64,000 bases of DNA from Gnetum montanum (taxonomy: Eukaryota; Streptophyta; Gnetopsida; Gnetales; Gnetaceae), in the NCBI GenBank assembly GCA_015680685.1, contig MNCI01027123.1:500306-564305 (forward strand). The letters are read 5' to 3'. Below the pieces are notes generated by a model that was not told where the DNA came from, ran no database searches, and saw only the letters and a program-made list of their open reading frames with translations. Numbering within the stretch: the first letter of the stretch is position 1; the number at the start of each line of letters is the position of its first letter. Below, one piece after another: positions 9,859 through 21,208 of the stretch. The position numbers and the translations under genes are program-made.

Positions 9859-11395
9859 GCCAAAGCAACAAATACCTCAATAGATGAACAACCACACTTA
9901 ATTTTTCGAATTCCCTCCTTTCAACCTAATCATGGGGGAGATGGTCATCCATGCTAATCATCCATATGGCTACTCAATTTTTCTATTTTTTTTACACCAT
10001 CATTAGTACATTTAAATCTTTCTTGAATATTTTACATTTTCTTATATATTCTACTTTGTTTTGTTTAAGTATGATTTTCAACTTTTGCTAATAAAAGTGC
10101 TTTTTGCCAATAGAACACAGTGGTGTTGTGGCTGCTATTAATGGTGGTTTATGCTTAATGTTTTATTTGCTAATGTCTAGGTTCTATTTTTAAATTTTTG
10201 TACCAATGGCTCAATCATGGTTTCTTTTTCATTGTTACAGGCAATGAGTCCACAGCATCCACCCATCCACCAAATCTATGGTTTTCCTTATTCTAGAAGT
10301 TTGAGGTTCCTTCCATTAAAGAAACTCTTAATGAATCAATGACCTTGGTAGTTTCTAAAATTGGAAAGGATTCAAAGGTTTCAAATGGGTGTGACTTCAA
10401 GGGGACTCAATACTTTCTATGCTCTTCTACTTACTCAAATGCTTGGCTGTTTTCATGGACTTCTTATCGCTCCATGTCGACCAATAACAAGAAGTTTAAT
10501 AAAGTCTTTGCATGGTGTGGTTCTCATTGAAAAAATAAATAAAATAAATAAATAAAACATGATGAGAATTCAAAGCACATCCCTTAGATAAATCAATGGG
10601 CTACAAGCATTGATTATGGGACTAGACAAATATGTTATCCACGCCTAAAGGTCCTCTCTAACTAAGGCCCTCTCTCACTTCTTGCTTTCCTTTTCTTCTC
10701 TTTTTGGAGTGATGGTTGTTTTTGGATACACTCTTATGTCTTGAGGGGATGGATTAGTCTTAGAGTGCTAATGCAAAGTCATTGAAAGTGGTTGGTTTTG
10801 GTTTGGACTAAGGATGGATCTTCTCAAGTCATTCTAAACACACAATTCCACAAGGGACTTCTTATGACCTCAATTCGAGATTCCATTCCATCTTCTACAT
10901 CATCCACCTATGCATACCATAATTCACCTCACTGTCAATGTCCATGTTCTTAACTCTATGTCTTAGTTTGATGTACTTAAATTCTTAGGTAGCATCTTTC
11001 GAGTTTCAGCCCTTAACTTCCATTAACCATTAATCACCTCTGGGACCCATGGACTCATTAGGTTGAGGTTATGCAAGGGCAAACAAGGCATGTGTCTACT
11101 ATGGGGAGGACCCAATTGCATATCCTTTGATCAAGTTCATTAAGTATCTTAACCTTAGGCATTCTTACAATCAAAATCTTTCGTACATCCATCTTCGGCA
11201 TCAAACCATGTGTTCCTTTATAATTTTATTCAATAAGCACATTCTCCATCAAAATTTTTCAATTTTTAAGCTTTCACAGACCTTCTTCAGTTATTTTATC
11301 ATATTCTTGCCTTTTTTGGAACAACATGGACCCCAATTTCATTTTAAAAATTCCTAATATTTTTTGGAAAATTCATGTTTGAAATTTTGATCGAT
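9859..11395 (+). other. Structured non-coding spacer of A, first part
   Basis: No ORF of the element lies here. Three blocks are shared with C and F: an AG followed by GCAATGAGTCCA (10239-10275, preceded by a pyrimidine-rich tract); the hairpin at 10514-10583; and a block at 11042-11120 with ATGCAAGGG and CTATGGGGAGGACC. The spacer continues after B at 21209. The two ORFs of about 63 codons at 10339-10555 are chance. Confidence 0.7.
10514..10583 (+). promoter_or_regulatory. Conserved hairpin in pol-ORF2 spacer, element A
   Basis: Arms GGTGTGGTTCTCAT and ATGAGAATTCAAAGCACAT can pair around an A-rich loop (inner stem GTTCTCAT/ATGAGAAT, outer stem GGTGTG/CACATC). Equivalent hairpins occur in C (two), D and F (two) with compensatory differences. 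An RNA export, packaging or translation element would fit, but the role is unknown. Confidence 0.65.
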
Positions 11396-11622
11396 TGATG
11401 AGAGCAGTTACTCTAATTATTAGAGTGGTTACTCTAGCAGTTATTCTAATTATTAGAGTGATTACTCTAGCAGTTACTTTAGTAGTTACTCTAATTATTA
11501 GAGTGGTTACTCTAGCGATTACGCTAGTGGTTACTTTAGTAGTTATTCTAATTATTAGAGTAGTTTCTTTAGTAGTTATTCTAATTATTAGAGCGGTTAC
11601 TCTAATTATTAGAGTAGTTGCT
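11396..11622. repeat. U3 palindromic repeat array of B (5' copy)
   Basis: Repeats built on ACTCTAATTATTAGAGT (an 8-bp inverted repeat around one base) alternate with GTTACTCTAGCAGTTA-like units. The matching array in the 3' LTR is at 20198-20430. Spacing is irregular. Open frames through it on both strands are low-complexity artefacts. Confidence 0.88.
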
Positions 11623-12330
11623 CCCAAGTCTATAAATACAGTGCCCATGCGCACAATTGGGAGGAAGTCTTTCAGTAGTCGAGTAGCTAAACTCTTGTAG
11701 TCTATTTGAAAGTTAGAGTATTTTCCAAGTGCTCATAGTAGGAGGTCTAAGTGTGGACGGATCTTTATTTGAGCATTGTGTACCTGAGCACACCTTGTGT
11801 ACAGCAATAAAGATGAGCTCTTCGATTCATCCTTGCAGCACTTGAGATTTGTTTTCTTACACATTTCTTTTATTTTATTTTCTTATGCATTTATTAAATC
11901 ATTAAATTACACAAGCACGACCACTTCAAGCATGCGTGTAATGCTTGGTAACCTAGTAACGATTAGCGTTTGGTAATCCCAGTAGTGTTGCACTGGTTCA
12001 GGATGTGTGCGGCAAGTGGGAACAGATGCTGGTGTTAGGATTGGTTAGAACTTAGTTAATGAGTAGTTAAGTTAAATTAGTCACTTAGTTACCTCTCTCC
12101 TTCCCTACTAGCACAGGACATAAAAACATAAAATCTATAAAAATCATATGCCTCAAGCTTACTTAACCATACAATTGCGACATACAGGTAAGCTTCAAAA
12201 GATAATGATCAACCAACCCATCCTTGTTCCACAAGGATGCATAAGCACTTAGTCCTTGGAATTCGACTGGATCGTGCGTGAAATGCTCATATTCGTATGG
12301 TTGAGCATAGGGGTACCTCGCCACTCATCA
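11396..12330 (+). repeat. 5' LTR of element B
   Basis: TGATGAGAG..CACTCATCA. A TATA box (tataaata) at 11631-11638 follows the repeat array. The polyadenylation signal AATAAA is at 11806-11811. It lacks about 60 bp near 11890 that the 3' LTR has, which accounts for most of the length difference. Confidence 0.92.
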
Positions 12331-12350
12331 TTAGCACCGTTGCCAGGGAC
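12331..12350 (+). promoter_or_regulatory. Primer binding site, tRNA-Asp type, element B
   Basis: TTAGCACCGTTGCCAGGGAC, the best-preserved tRNA-Asp site in the window, with two or three transitions relative to the expected complement. Confidence 0.88.
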
Positions 12351-12539
12351 TTAGTTGTTTGTGCACTAACTAGAACATAGGAAATCATTCACATTGTTGG
12401 AATGAACCCTTAGGGTTGGTTGAGAAAATAATAAACAAGAATACATTGCACACTAAATAAATAAGTACATCTCCTTCTTTGTATGAAAGCACCTCACTAC
12501 CTAGGTTTGAAATAGAAAATAGTTGACAACGTAATACAC

Positions 12540-14780
12540 ATGAGGTTGATCTGCCAGTCCCTCAACAAGTTTGAGTGGTATATATTCATCCTGATGAGTA
12601 TATACCAGACTTTACCTTTATCCTCTATCAAGATGAACAACTATGTTGGCAAGACTTAGAGGGTAACATAGTGTTACCTCTCAATTGTTCAATCCCAAGC
12701 ATGCTTCTTCGTGCTCTCACACAAACTGGCATGCCACACTTACACGTAGAATACATTGTGCAAGACCATGACTCAAGAGAATACTGTCCCATGGAGGCAT
12801 AACATCAAAGGAACTTGCAACAGGAGAGACATCATAAGTCTTTGAAAGGTGGGACCCACATTTCTAGAGCAAAAATGAGGGTGGTGAACCTACCTTAGGC
12901 AGTCGCCCACACAATGATGTTCCTCCCCTTAACTTTCTCTAAGGGGTTATGTATTAGGACCTTCATTCCACTATTCATAACCCAGGTTCTGATACCCATG
13001 GGCATAAAGGGTCTAAAAAAGGGACACGAAGCCATGATAAAGGTGAACATTCTAATCACAATTGCGATTGAGCCGAGACCGTAGAAGAGAAGGTAGTAGA
13101 CACCATCATGGTGACAATTCTCCTTCTTCACCTTCATCATATCCTTCACCCTCTCCTTCAATATTCGAATGTAGTCATAAAGAAAAAGACCATGGGGATA
13201 AAGGTAGGCAAAGTGGAAGTCATAGACGAAATAGCTAAGAAAGGGGACGAGGGCACTCTAGAGAGTCATAACATAGAAGAAGGCAGAGTAGGGAACAATG
13301 TAGGCATCATATACGCCATGGACGAGATGATCACAATGAACCCCTACTCGCTACTTGAAGTATGTTAGACATAACTAAGGCTATTAGAATTCCAACAAGG
13401 CACCAAAAATATATTAGAATCAAGAGATTAGATATGAAAAAAATCCCACGATTTGAAGGGGGATACAACGCTAATCCTCAGAATTACTTATAAGCATTCC
13501 ATGATGTGTGTTCCTTACAAAACATATAGAACAAATGGCAAAAACTTAAGTTATTCCCACAGACACTAGTTAAAGAAGTAGAAAGCTGGCATCGGTCCTT
13601 AGAATTGGAATTCATTCATAGATGGAGTACTATGTTAGAATTATTCAATGATAAGTACCAAACATACTCCCGAGTGTCCAACCTACGAAAGAAAATCCAA
13701 GGCTAGAAACAAGGAGGACATGAACCCTTGGATGCTACCATGGGCCGATACTATGCATTGTTACATCATTGTCCTAGCCATGGTTATTCGCAAAGGGATT
13801 AACTGCAACATCTCATAGATGGGCTTAGGCATGAAAAAGAGAAGAACCCTTGGGACTTATGCCCAAGGAAGACTATCCAAGCTTAGGTCCAATAAAATTT
13901 AAAGACTATTAGAGCAATTTGCTAAGGAAGAAGGTGAGCTACAGAAGAGAGAAAGTGTGGAAGAGTATAACTGAGATCCTTCCCTTCAGAAGAGGGGAGT
14001 AAGATTTTTTGAGGATGAAGAAGAGTCACCACTTGAAGAGATGGTGAATAGGAAAACTTTGTCTATCCAAAAGATGACATCAGCAATTTTGGCAAAGGTA
14101 GACCAAATGTGGGATTCCCTAGACAATAGATTTTAAACTATTCTTATAATAGTAGAGGAGTCTAAAGAGCAAGGTAGTGAGAAAAGAAAAAAGAAAGAGG
14201 CTAAACATGCACGTAGCAAGGGTAAGGCCAAAGTTGCCATCATTGAAGAGGTTGTGGATTGGGAAATAGACAATGATAGTGGATGTGAGATATGTCAATA
14301 TGACCATCCTAAGGGATGTTGCCCTATAATCTCATATTTGTAGGATTCTAGGGTGTATGCACTCAACCCACGATTAAACAAAAGGCAAACACCCTGAAGG
14401 TTACCTTATCCTGAAGGTAACCCAAGGTAGTTCCACCAACCCTTAACATATTATGCCAGTGGAACTCCACCACAACCAATTGAGCAATATCAATAGTGGC
14501 AACACCCATAATCATGGGGAATGCCACCACCAAGGCAATAGTATCCTTACCGGTAACCTAGCCCGTATGGATATTACATGCAGCAACCAATCTCCCCACA
14601 TCACTCTACTAGTCACGTCACTACTCAACCTCACTACCAAGCCCGCGAGTATTATGGGACTCCCTCTTCTAGAGGTTATATTCTACAAGCATATCATCTG
14701 GCTACATCTCTTCCACTAATAGATCCACTACCATCTATTCCTGCGATGCAAGTTGAAATCCCTACCCAGCCATAGAAACG
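12540..14780 (+). pseudogene. Gag of element B (degenerate)
   Basis: The N-terminal conserved block is well kept (YIHPDEYIPDFTFILYQDEQ, then LEGNIVLPL; open 12575-12802). The start codon region near 12520-12540 is scrambled, so the true ATG is unclear. The Gag core at 13440-13830 shows RFEGGYNANPQ, LELFNDKYQTYSRVS, LDATMGRYYALLHHCPSHGYS. The short knuckle CEICQYDHPKGC lies at about 14284-14320, followed by a Gln/Pro/Tyr-rich tail. Several stops and frameshifts lie in the basic linker (12900-13400). One TAG in IQG*KQG matches A's stop, while C and F keep Trp there. Confidence 0.85.
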
Positions 14781-15049
14781 TAACACCACGAGGGCTGTTA
14801 ACTCTTAACTTACTGTTGGTTCCAACAACCACATGAAGAAAAGACCTTTCTTTAGAACCAAAAATCCAACCAAGCCCTTGCAATCACAAGCGGCTAATTC
14901 CTTAGATGCCTTAGTATCAATAAAAACTTTGAAGCCCCCTTTAACCCAATCACTACACTCAATGCTTACGGTCATGCTAACACATGCCATCACCAATTGG
15001 ATCAAAGCTGGCCACCTTCCCAGGAAATTCTCTAATCCTAGGAGTCCTC

Positions 15050-15461
15050 TGATATACTTACAAATCACTAGAAATGCACCGTGCAAGGTCTTTTGGATTC
15101 AGGTTCTGGTGTCAACTTGATTTCTCAAGAAATGTACAAGGCCTAGAACCTACCTCCATTGAAAAAGAGCAACATCTTTCTAGAGTTGGCCGACCAGTCC
15201 ATCACTATCCCGTTGGGACTAGTGGAAGACATTGTTACCACTATTTGTAGGTGCTCATACCTAGCTAACTTCCTAGTGATTCAGGTAAACAATGGTAATG
15301 GGGAATTCCCAATCATAATGGGAAGAGCATGGCTGAGCACCATCGACACATGCCTAGGAATCTATGATCTTTCCCTAGAAATATCAAAGGAAAATACATT
15401 CGGAAAGATCAAGAAGAAGAAAGTTCTGTGCATCGCATACAGTGACACAGGGTGTAATTGA
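15050..15461 (+). pseudogene. Aspartic protease region of element B
   Basis: A DSGSGVN active site is visible in one frame near 15094-15115, but the flanking sequence is one base out of phase (a deletion just before it), so the domain is frameshifted. After it come SNIFLELADQSITIPLGLVEDIV and EFPIIMGRAWLSTID, open from 15159 to the TGA at 15459-15461. The catalytic Asp is retained, unlike in A. Its position between the Gag tail and RT is standard. Confidence 0.8.
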
Positions 15462-15939
15462 GTGCAGAGATCATGGTTTGTGAAAAGTTTAGCATTACAT
15501 GCATGCAATCCATTTGCACAAGTGATTAACATACAAAGATGTCTGTATGCAGTAGCCACACGATAGGAAGACACCCAGTGGCTGATAGCTGATCAAGAAA
15601 GCAGTTCACTCATATGCATGGAACCAACTGAGGGTTTGACTTGTGCTTACATCAATAGCATAGACACATTAGAGCAAGTCCACAACCAACTTCCAAGTGT
15701 TAACCTTGAAAATATCAACTGGGGGAAGTTGGAAATCCCTGAGAAATTTAAGTAGAGGAGCCCCTCGAGCTGAAACCATTGCCCACCGGTATGGAATACA
15801 CATTCCTTAAAAATGAAAAACTAGTAATTATCAACACAAAGCTCTCCTAGGATAGATCCTAGGATATGCCAACATAGAATTTACACTAACCCCTCCATGA
15901 AGCCTCAAAGACAACTGCAGAGGTGATTGAACCCTAAGC

Positions 15940-17151
15940 TAAAGCAAGTAGTTAAAGAAGAAATCAAACAACTTCTCAAGGTTGGGTTCATATACCCCAT
16001 TGCTGATAGCGAATGGGTTAGCCCCTTAGTTGTTGTGCCAAAAATGGAGGCAAATAAAGGGTGTGCATAGATTTCAGGCTACTAAATATGGCAACATTCA
16101 AAGATCACTTTCCATTGTCATTTGTTGACTAAGTCTTAGACATCATCACAAGGCATCGCTATTATAGTTTTCTAGATGGATATAGTGAATATAACCAAAT
16201 ACAAATAGCCCCAGAAGACCAAGCCAAGACTACATTCACCAGTCCTTGGGGAATGCTTGCATACAAATAGATGTCATTTGGCTTGTGCAATGCCCCTGCA
16301 ACATTTCAACGACTAGTTCTAAGCATGTTCCAACAAAAAATAGGGAATGGCATGGAGGTGTTCATGGACAACTTCTCCACTTATGGAGCAAACTTTGATC
16401 AAGCCTTGGACCAGTTAGAGCAAGTGTTAAAAAGATGTGTAGAAACTAATTTGAGGCTCAACTAGTAGAAAAGCCATTTGATGGTCCAAGAAGGTGTAGT
16501 ACTAGGACATAAAATCTCATACACAAGGATAGAGGTAGACCTCAAGAAAAACAAAATTATCCAAGGAATTACCCATCGTACCTTTCAAGTGGACCAGGAA
16601 ATGTGAATTAGCTTTCCAAACTCTGAAAAAAAAAGCTAGTAGAAACACCCATTCTACAAGCTCCTGACTAGTCCATACCATTCCATATCATGACTGACGC
16701 ATCCAACTATGCTGTAGGAGCCATACTTACACAGTTAAATGACCAAAAGCATCCTTATTACATCCATTGTGCAAGTAGAAGTATCACTAGTGCACAACTT
16801 AACTACACTACCACAAAGAAAGAATTAATGGTTGTAGTGTTTGCACTAGAAAATTTTAGACACTATGTATTGGGATATAAAGTATATATACATACAAATC
16901 ATAGTGCAATCTAGTTCCTCATGAATAAGCCAATGGTAAGCCCTCGTATCATACGATGGCTTGTAATCTTACAAGAGTTTTATTTAACGATGATTAATTG
17001 TAAGGGCACCGAGAATGTAGTTGCTGATCATTTATCTCGGTTACAATGGAACAACAAAGAGGATGAGTATCCAATTTCTAATCATTTCCCTAATGAATTC
17101 CTCTTTGCTACTATAGTGAATAATCAATCACTCACGAAGACAAACTGGTAA
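15940..17151 (+). pseudogene. Reverse transcriptase-RNase H of element B
   Basis: SEWVSPLVV, then a frameshift near 16040, FGLCNAPATFQ at 16275, FMDNFSTYG at about 16360 (family D-D changed to D-N), and RNase H blocks TDASNYAVGAIL (16693), KKELMVVVFALENF (16820) and HTNHSAI (family HTDH; one Asp changed to Asn). About 140 bp of the RT-RNase H connection present in A (7930-8050) is missing near 16575. Another deletion of about 80 bp lies upstream near 15850. Two adjacent TAGs interrupt LN**KS. Confidence 0.87.
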
Positions 17152-17159
17152 AGTAGCAT

Positions 17160-18398
17160 TCTTACCTATCTCCTCACCCAACAAACACCACAAGAGTTAA
17201 ACCTTAAGAAGAAACAACAATTTCCTCATCGAGCCAAGTACTTTATGGAGATCAATGGGAAACGTTACAAAGTGTGTCCCAATGGCTTGGTTCAATGGTG
17301 TGTTCCTGATATAGATCAACTATGAGTTCTCCAAGATGATCATGAGGGTCCTTGTGGGGGTCGCTGGGAGACAAATGGCCATCAAGATACTGCTTGCAGG
17401 ATATTATTGGCCTATATTATTTCGAGATGCCATTGTTTTGTCTAATCTTGTGAGCAATATTAATGTGATGGGGGAATGACTGCTAGAATGGAGGGTCTGC
17501 AACAATGGATTCAACCGTTAGAACCTTTCGACATTTAGGAAATTGATTTTATGGGCCAATTACACCAATGTTCAATGGAAAAGCTTATATTATTTTTGCC
17601 ATTGATTACCTAACAAAATGGGTTGAAGCAGCTGTTGTTAAAGATTTTACATCATCTACAACTGCACAATTTTCTTAACAACAAATCATAAATAGGTTTG
17701 GTGTGCTACATGCACTTATTTCAGAAAATAGTACACACTTCACATGTGCAACTTTTCATAAATCAATGCAATGCTTAGGGGTTGAGCATAAATTGACTAC
17801 ACCATACCACCCCCAAGAAAACAGTCAAGTAGAAGTTATCAGCAGGGAGATTATGAAGATGTTGACAAGAACCATTAGCAAGTTTAGGCGAGACTAGAGC
17901 ACTAAACTAAATGATGATGCTCTTTGGGCATACCACTCCACATGGAAACTCCCTACAGGCTACTCTCCCTATGAGTTAGTGTATGGTAAATTACCAACGC
18001 TTCCCATTCAAACTAAGCTCCGTACACTATCCATGGCATGTAACATCAACCTTGACCTTGATCTAACATAGAAACAATGGTTAGTAACCCTTAACTTGAT
18101 AGATGACAATCGATTAGCTGCCCTGTCATCTAATGAATTGCACAAGGCCTTCAATAAATAACATCATGACTAAGAATTAGGAAAGTTAAATATCAGCCAG
18201 GAGATAAGGTTCTCTACTAGAATCCCACACATGTGCCACAACATACTAAATTTCAAATACTGTGGAAAGGACCTTATATTATTTATGCAAGTTTTCCTTC
18301 AGTGGCCATGACAATATACAAACCTGAGTGCTTGGATAAGAAACTTTTGGTCAACATTCAACAAACCAAACCTACCCAGGAGCTTAGGACAGCCAGTA
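17160..18398 (+). pseudogene. Integrase and pol C-terminus of element B
   Basis: DHEGPC near 17340 and SCEQY near 17445 mark the damaged zinc-binding region. IDFMG near 17545 keeps the first Asp of the core. ISENSTHF near 17718 has lost the second catalytic Asp (Asp to Glu), and YHPQENSQVEVISREI near 17800 keeps the Glu. Multiple frameshifts separate these blocks. The pol end blocks (GPYII, IYKPE, LVNIQQTK) are at 18230-18390. Confidence 0.82.
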
Positions 18399-18809
18399 CA
18401 CATGCTACCTCTCTTGATGGACAACCCTACTCACTATTTCAAATCTCCTCCTTCCAACCTAGTCATGGGGGGGATGGCCACCTATGCTAACCATTCTAGG
18501 CCCTCAGTTCTTTTTGAATTTTTGTTTTACACATTTTTTTTTTACACATTCTTTCAACTTTTCTTATTTTTATTTTACACCATCGTTCATGTTTTTATTG
18601 TTTCTTTGTTTGCTTGGTTTACTTTTATTCATCATCTAATAAGTGCTCATGATGTTGGATTGAATTATATCATATTGATTGCTAATGTTTGATTTTTACC
18701 TTTGAATTATGATGCTAATATTAAGGTATGGTTCTTTTGGTAAAATAGGCAATGAGTCCATGCCATCCACTCATCCATACAACTTTATGGTCTCCTTTGG
18801 CTTGGAACT

Positions 18810-19111
18810 NNNNNNNNNNNNNNNNNNNNNNNNNNNNNNNNNNNNNNNNNNNNNNNNNNNNNNNNNNNNNNNNNNNNNNNNNNNNNNNNNNNNNNNNNNN
18901 NNNNNNNNNNNNNNNNNNNNNNNNNNNNNNNNNNNNNNNNNNNNNNNNNNNNNNNNNNNNNNNNNNNNNNNNNNNNNNNNNNNNNNNNNNNNNNNNNNNN
19001 NNNNNNNNNNNNNNNNNNNNNNNNNNNNNNNNNNNNNNNNNNNNNNNNNNNNNNNNNNNNNNNNNNNNNNNNNNNNNNNNNNNNNNNNNNNNNNNNNNNN
19101 NNNNNNNNNNN
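18810..19111. other. Assembly gap (302 N)
   Basis: Unknown sequence inside B's post-pol spacer, just after the TGAGTCCA block at 18749-18780. It covers the place where the hairpin would be expected. The two ORFs running through it are artefacts. Confidence 1.
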
Positions 19112-20197
19112 ATTTGGGATGAGTTCTACTCAGTTATCTTAACCATGAAATACACAAGGGGCTTTACACAACCTTGTTCTTGGGATTCCATTCCATTCTA
19201 TCCTCTCCATCTTTCTTCCCATTTTCCACCTCATTACCAGTTTTATCATTAGTTCATTCTAGGTTAATGCATTATTTTTCTTTGGTGAATTCTTGTGGGT
19301 AATTTTTTAACTCTTGCTTCCAAATGACATTCCTAGAGCCACTGGACTCTTTGGTTTGTGGGTTTGTCAGGGCATAAAGGGCATGAGCCTACTTTAGCAA
19401 GGATCCACTGGCATTTCTTTTTGGTGCAATTGTTAACTTCTTTTTCTTAAACATTTCCTACAATCAATCATTTCTTGTTTCATCCCCATCCATTTTATTG
19501 GCATTGCCATTGATATTTTTCATCTTTCTTATTCCTCATGTTTTTCCATCTTATAGCTATCGAAGGTTCGCTCTTAGTCGTGGGAGCCATGGCACAAATT
19601 TTTCAATTTTTTCCATTTTACTAATTACCTAACCCCTACACCTTGGGTAGTTACCAATGATAAATCTTTCAACCAATTTTTTCCATAACAACAACTTAGC
19701 CAATGTGCTTCATATCAAGGTAAGTTATCAACTGCATTGTGGGTTATCTATCCTTGCTCATTTGTGATTGTGTTGTGTGTGCAAATGGAGATCATACAAA
19801 CAATGATCTAGGCTTGGAGGAAGCACTCAAGATCGATCAGAACTGGAGTATTTACAAAAGGAGCAAGTTTGGTGGCATGGCTATGGATAAACAATGGCAG
19901 GCGCAATCTCAGCATTGGCGCCAACATGCTCCATCTTCTTTCTCTCTCTCTTTTTCTCTTCAAGCTGCCAAATAAAGGATTGGATGTCATTTATGTACAA
20001 GTGTTCACCACAATGGTCATAAACACTAATGTTGTAATATGCTTATTGATCCGTTCACTAGGCACATTGAGTTTGTCATCCCATTCCACCATCAGTTGTT
20101 AGTTAGTCAATAATCCCATACCTTCCTAATATTTTGTAAAGAACTTGTTTCTTTTCTTCTATACTCAAGGATGAGTTTTCATTTAGTCATGGGTGTA
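19112..20197 (+). other. Spacer and ORF2 remnant of B, with purine tract
   Basis: Spacer blocks (AGGGCATGAGCCTACT near 19380; gtgggagcc near 19580) precede GTGCAA-ATGG at 19780-19788, the place where A has GTGCAG-ATGG. The acceptor-like AG has decayed to AA. After a short frame (19785-19975) the sequence skips to the element's 3' tail and a weak purine tract (20185-20197), so almost all of the 950-codon ORF2 is missing. Confidence 0.6.
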
Positions 20198-21203
20198 TGA
20201 TGAGAGTAGTTGCTCTAATTATTAGAGTGGTTACTCTACCAGTTACTCTAGCAGTTATTCTAATTATTAGACTGATTACTCTAGCAATTACTCTAATAAT
20301 TAGAGTGGTTACTCTAGCGGTTACTTTAGTGGTTACTCTAGTAGCTATTCTAATTATTAGAGTGGTTACTCTAGTAGTTGATTTAGCAGTTATTCTAATT
20401 ATTAGAGCAGTTACTCTAATTATTAGAGTAGTTGCTCGCAAGTCTATAACTACAATGCCCAAGCGCACAATTGGGAGGAAGTGTTTCAGTAGTCAAGTAG
20501 CTAAACTCTTGTAGTCTATTTGAAAGTTAGAGTATTTTCCAAGTGCCCGCAATAGGAGGTCTAAGTGTGGACGAATCTTTATTTGAGCATTGTGTACCTA
20601 AGCACACCTTGTGTACGGCAATAAAGATGAGCTCTTCGATTCATCCTTGCAGCACTTGAGATTTGTTTTCTTACACATTTCTTTTATTTTATTTTCTTAT
20701 GCATTTATTTTATTTTATGCACTTTACATTTATGTTATTAGCGTGAAAATTCATTTTGATCAATTAAGCAAATCATTAAATTACACAAGCACGACCACTT
20801 CCATCATGTGTGTAATGCTTGGTAACCTAGTAATGATTAGTGTTTGGTAATCCCAACAGTGTTGCACTAGTTCAGGATGTGTACGGCAAGTGGGAATAGA
20901 TGTTGGTGTTAGGATTAGTTAGAACTTAGTTAATGAGTAGTTAAGTTAAATTAGTCACTTAGTTACCTCTCTCCTTCCCTACTAGCACAGGACATAAAAA
21001 CATAAAAGCTATAAAATCATATGCCTCAAGCTTACTTAACCATACAATCGTGACATACAAGTAAGCTTCGAAAGACAATGATCAACCAACTCATCCTTGT
21101 TCCACAAGGGCGCATAAGCACTTAGTCCTTGGAATTCAACTGAATCATGCATGAAACGCTTGTATTTATATGGTTGAGCATAGGGGTACCTCGTTGTTCA
21201 TCA
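20198..21203 (+). repeat. 3' LTR of element B
   Basis: TGATGAGAG..TTCATCA, with the same U3 array (20198-20430), TATA region near 20443 (ctataacta, decayed) and AATAAA at 20620-20625. The 3' 40 bases have drifted (cgttgttcatca). Confidence 0.92.
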
Positions 21204-21208
21204 CCAAT

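Larger units (their letters stand above)
11396..21203 (+). mobile_element. OTA Ty3/gypsy retrotransposon B nested in A
   Basis: LTRs of 935 and 1006 bp flank a tRNA-Asp site, gag and pol. The 5-mers tcgat (11391-11395) and ccaat (21204-21208) fit a ccgat duplication with one transition on each side. A's spacer resumes directly afterwards, matching C and F. B is 9.8 kb including a 302-base N gap. It has small deletions in the PR-RT linker and in the RT connection, and it has lost most of ORF2. Confidence 0.92.

Noticed and set aside
11396-11622. CRISPR-like array of regularly repeated units
   Set aside because: Spacing is irregular, spacers are themselves repeats, both LTRs carry it, and the context is a plant retrotransposon.
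11373-11700. Open frames of 93-101 codons on both strands in the LTR of B
   Set aside because: They follow the TTACTCTAATTATTAGAG repeat and give Val/Ile/Thr low-complexity peptides. The same occurs at 20187-20514. They lie upstream of the TATA box in U3.
12331-12350. tRNA-Asp gene fragment
   Set aside because: Only the 18-20 nt complementary to the tRNA 3' end are present and they abut an LTR, so these are primer binding sites.
18709-19252. ORFs of 137 and 166 codons
   Set aside because: Mostly run through the N gap.
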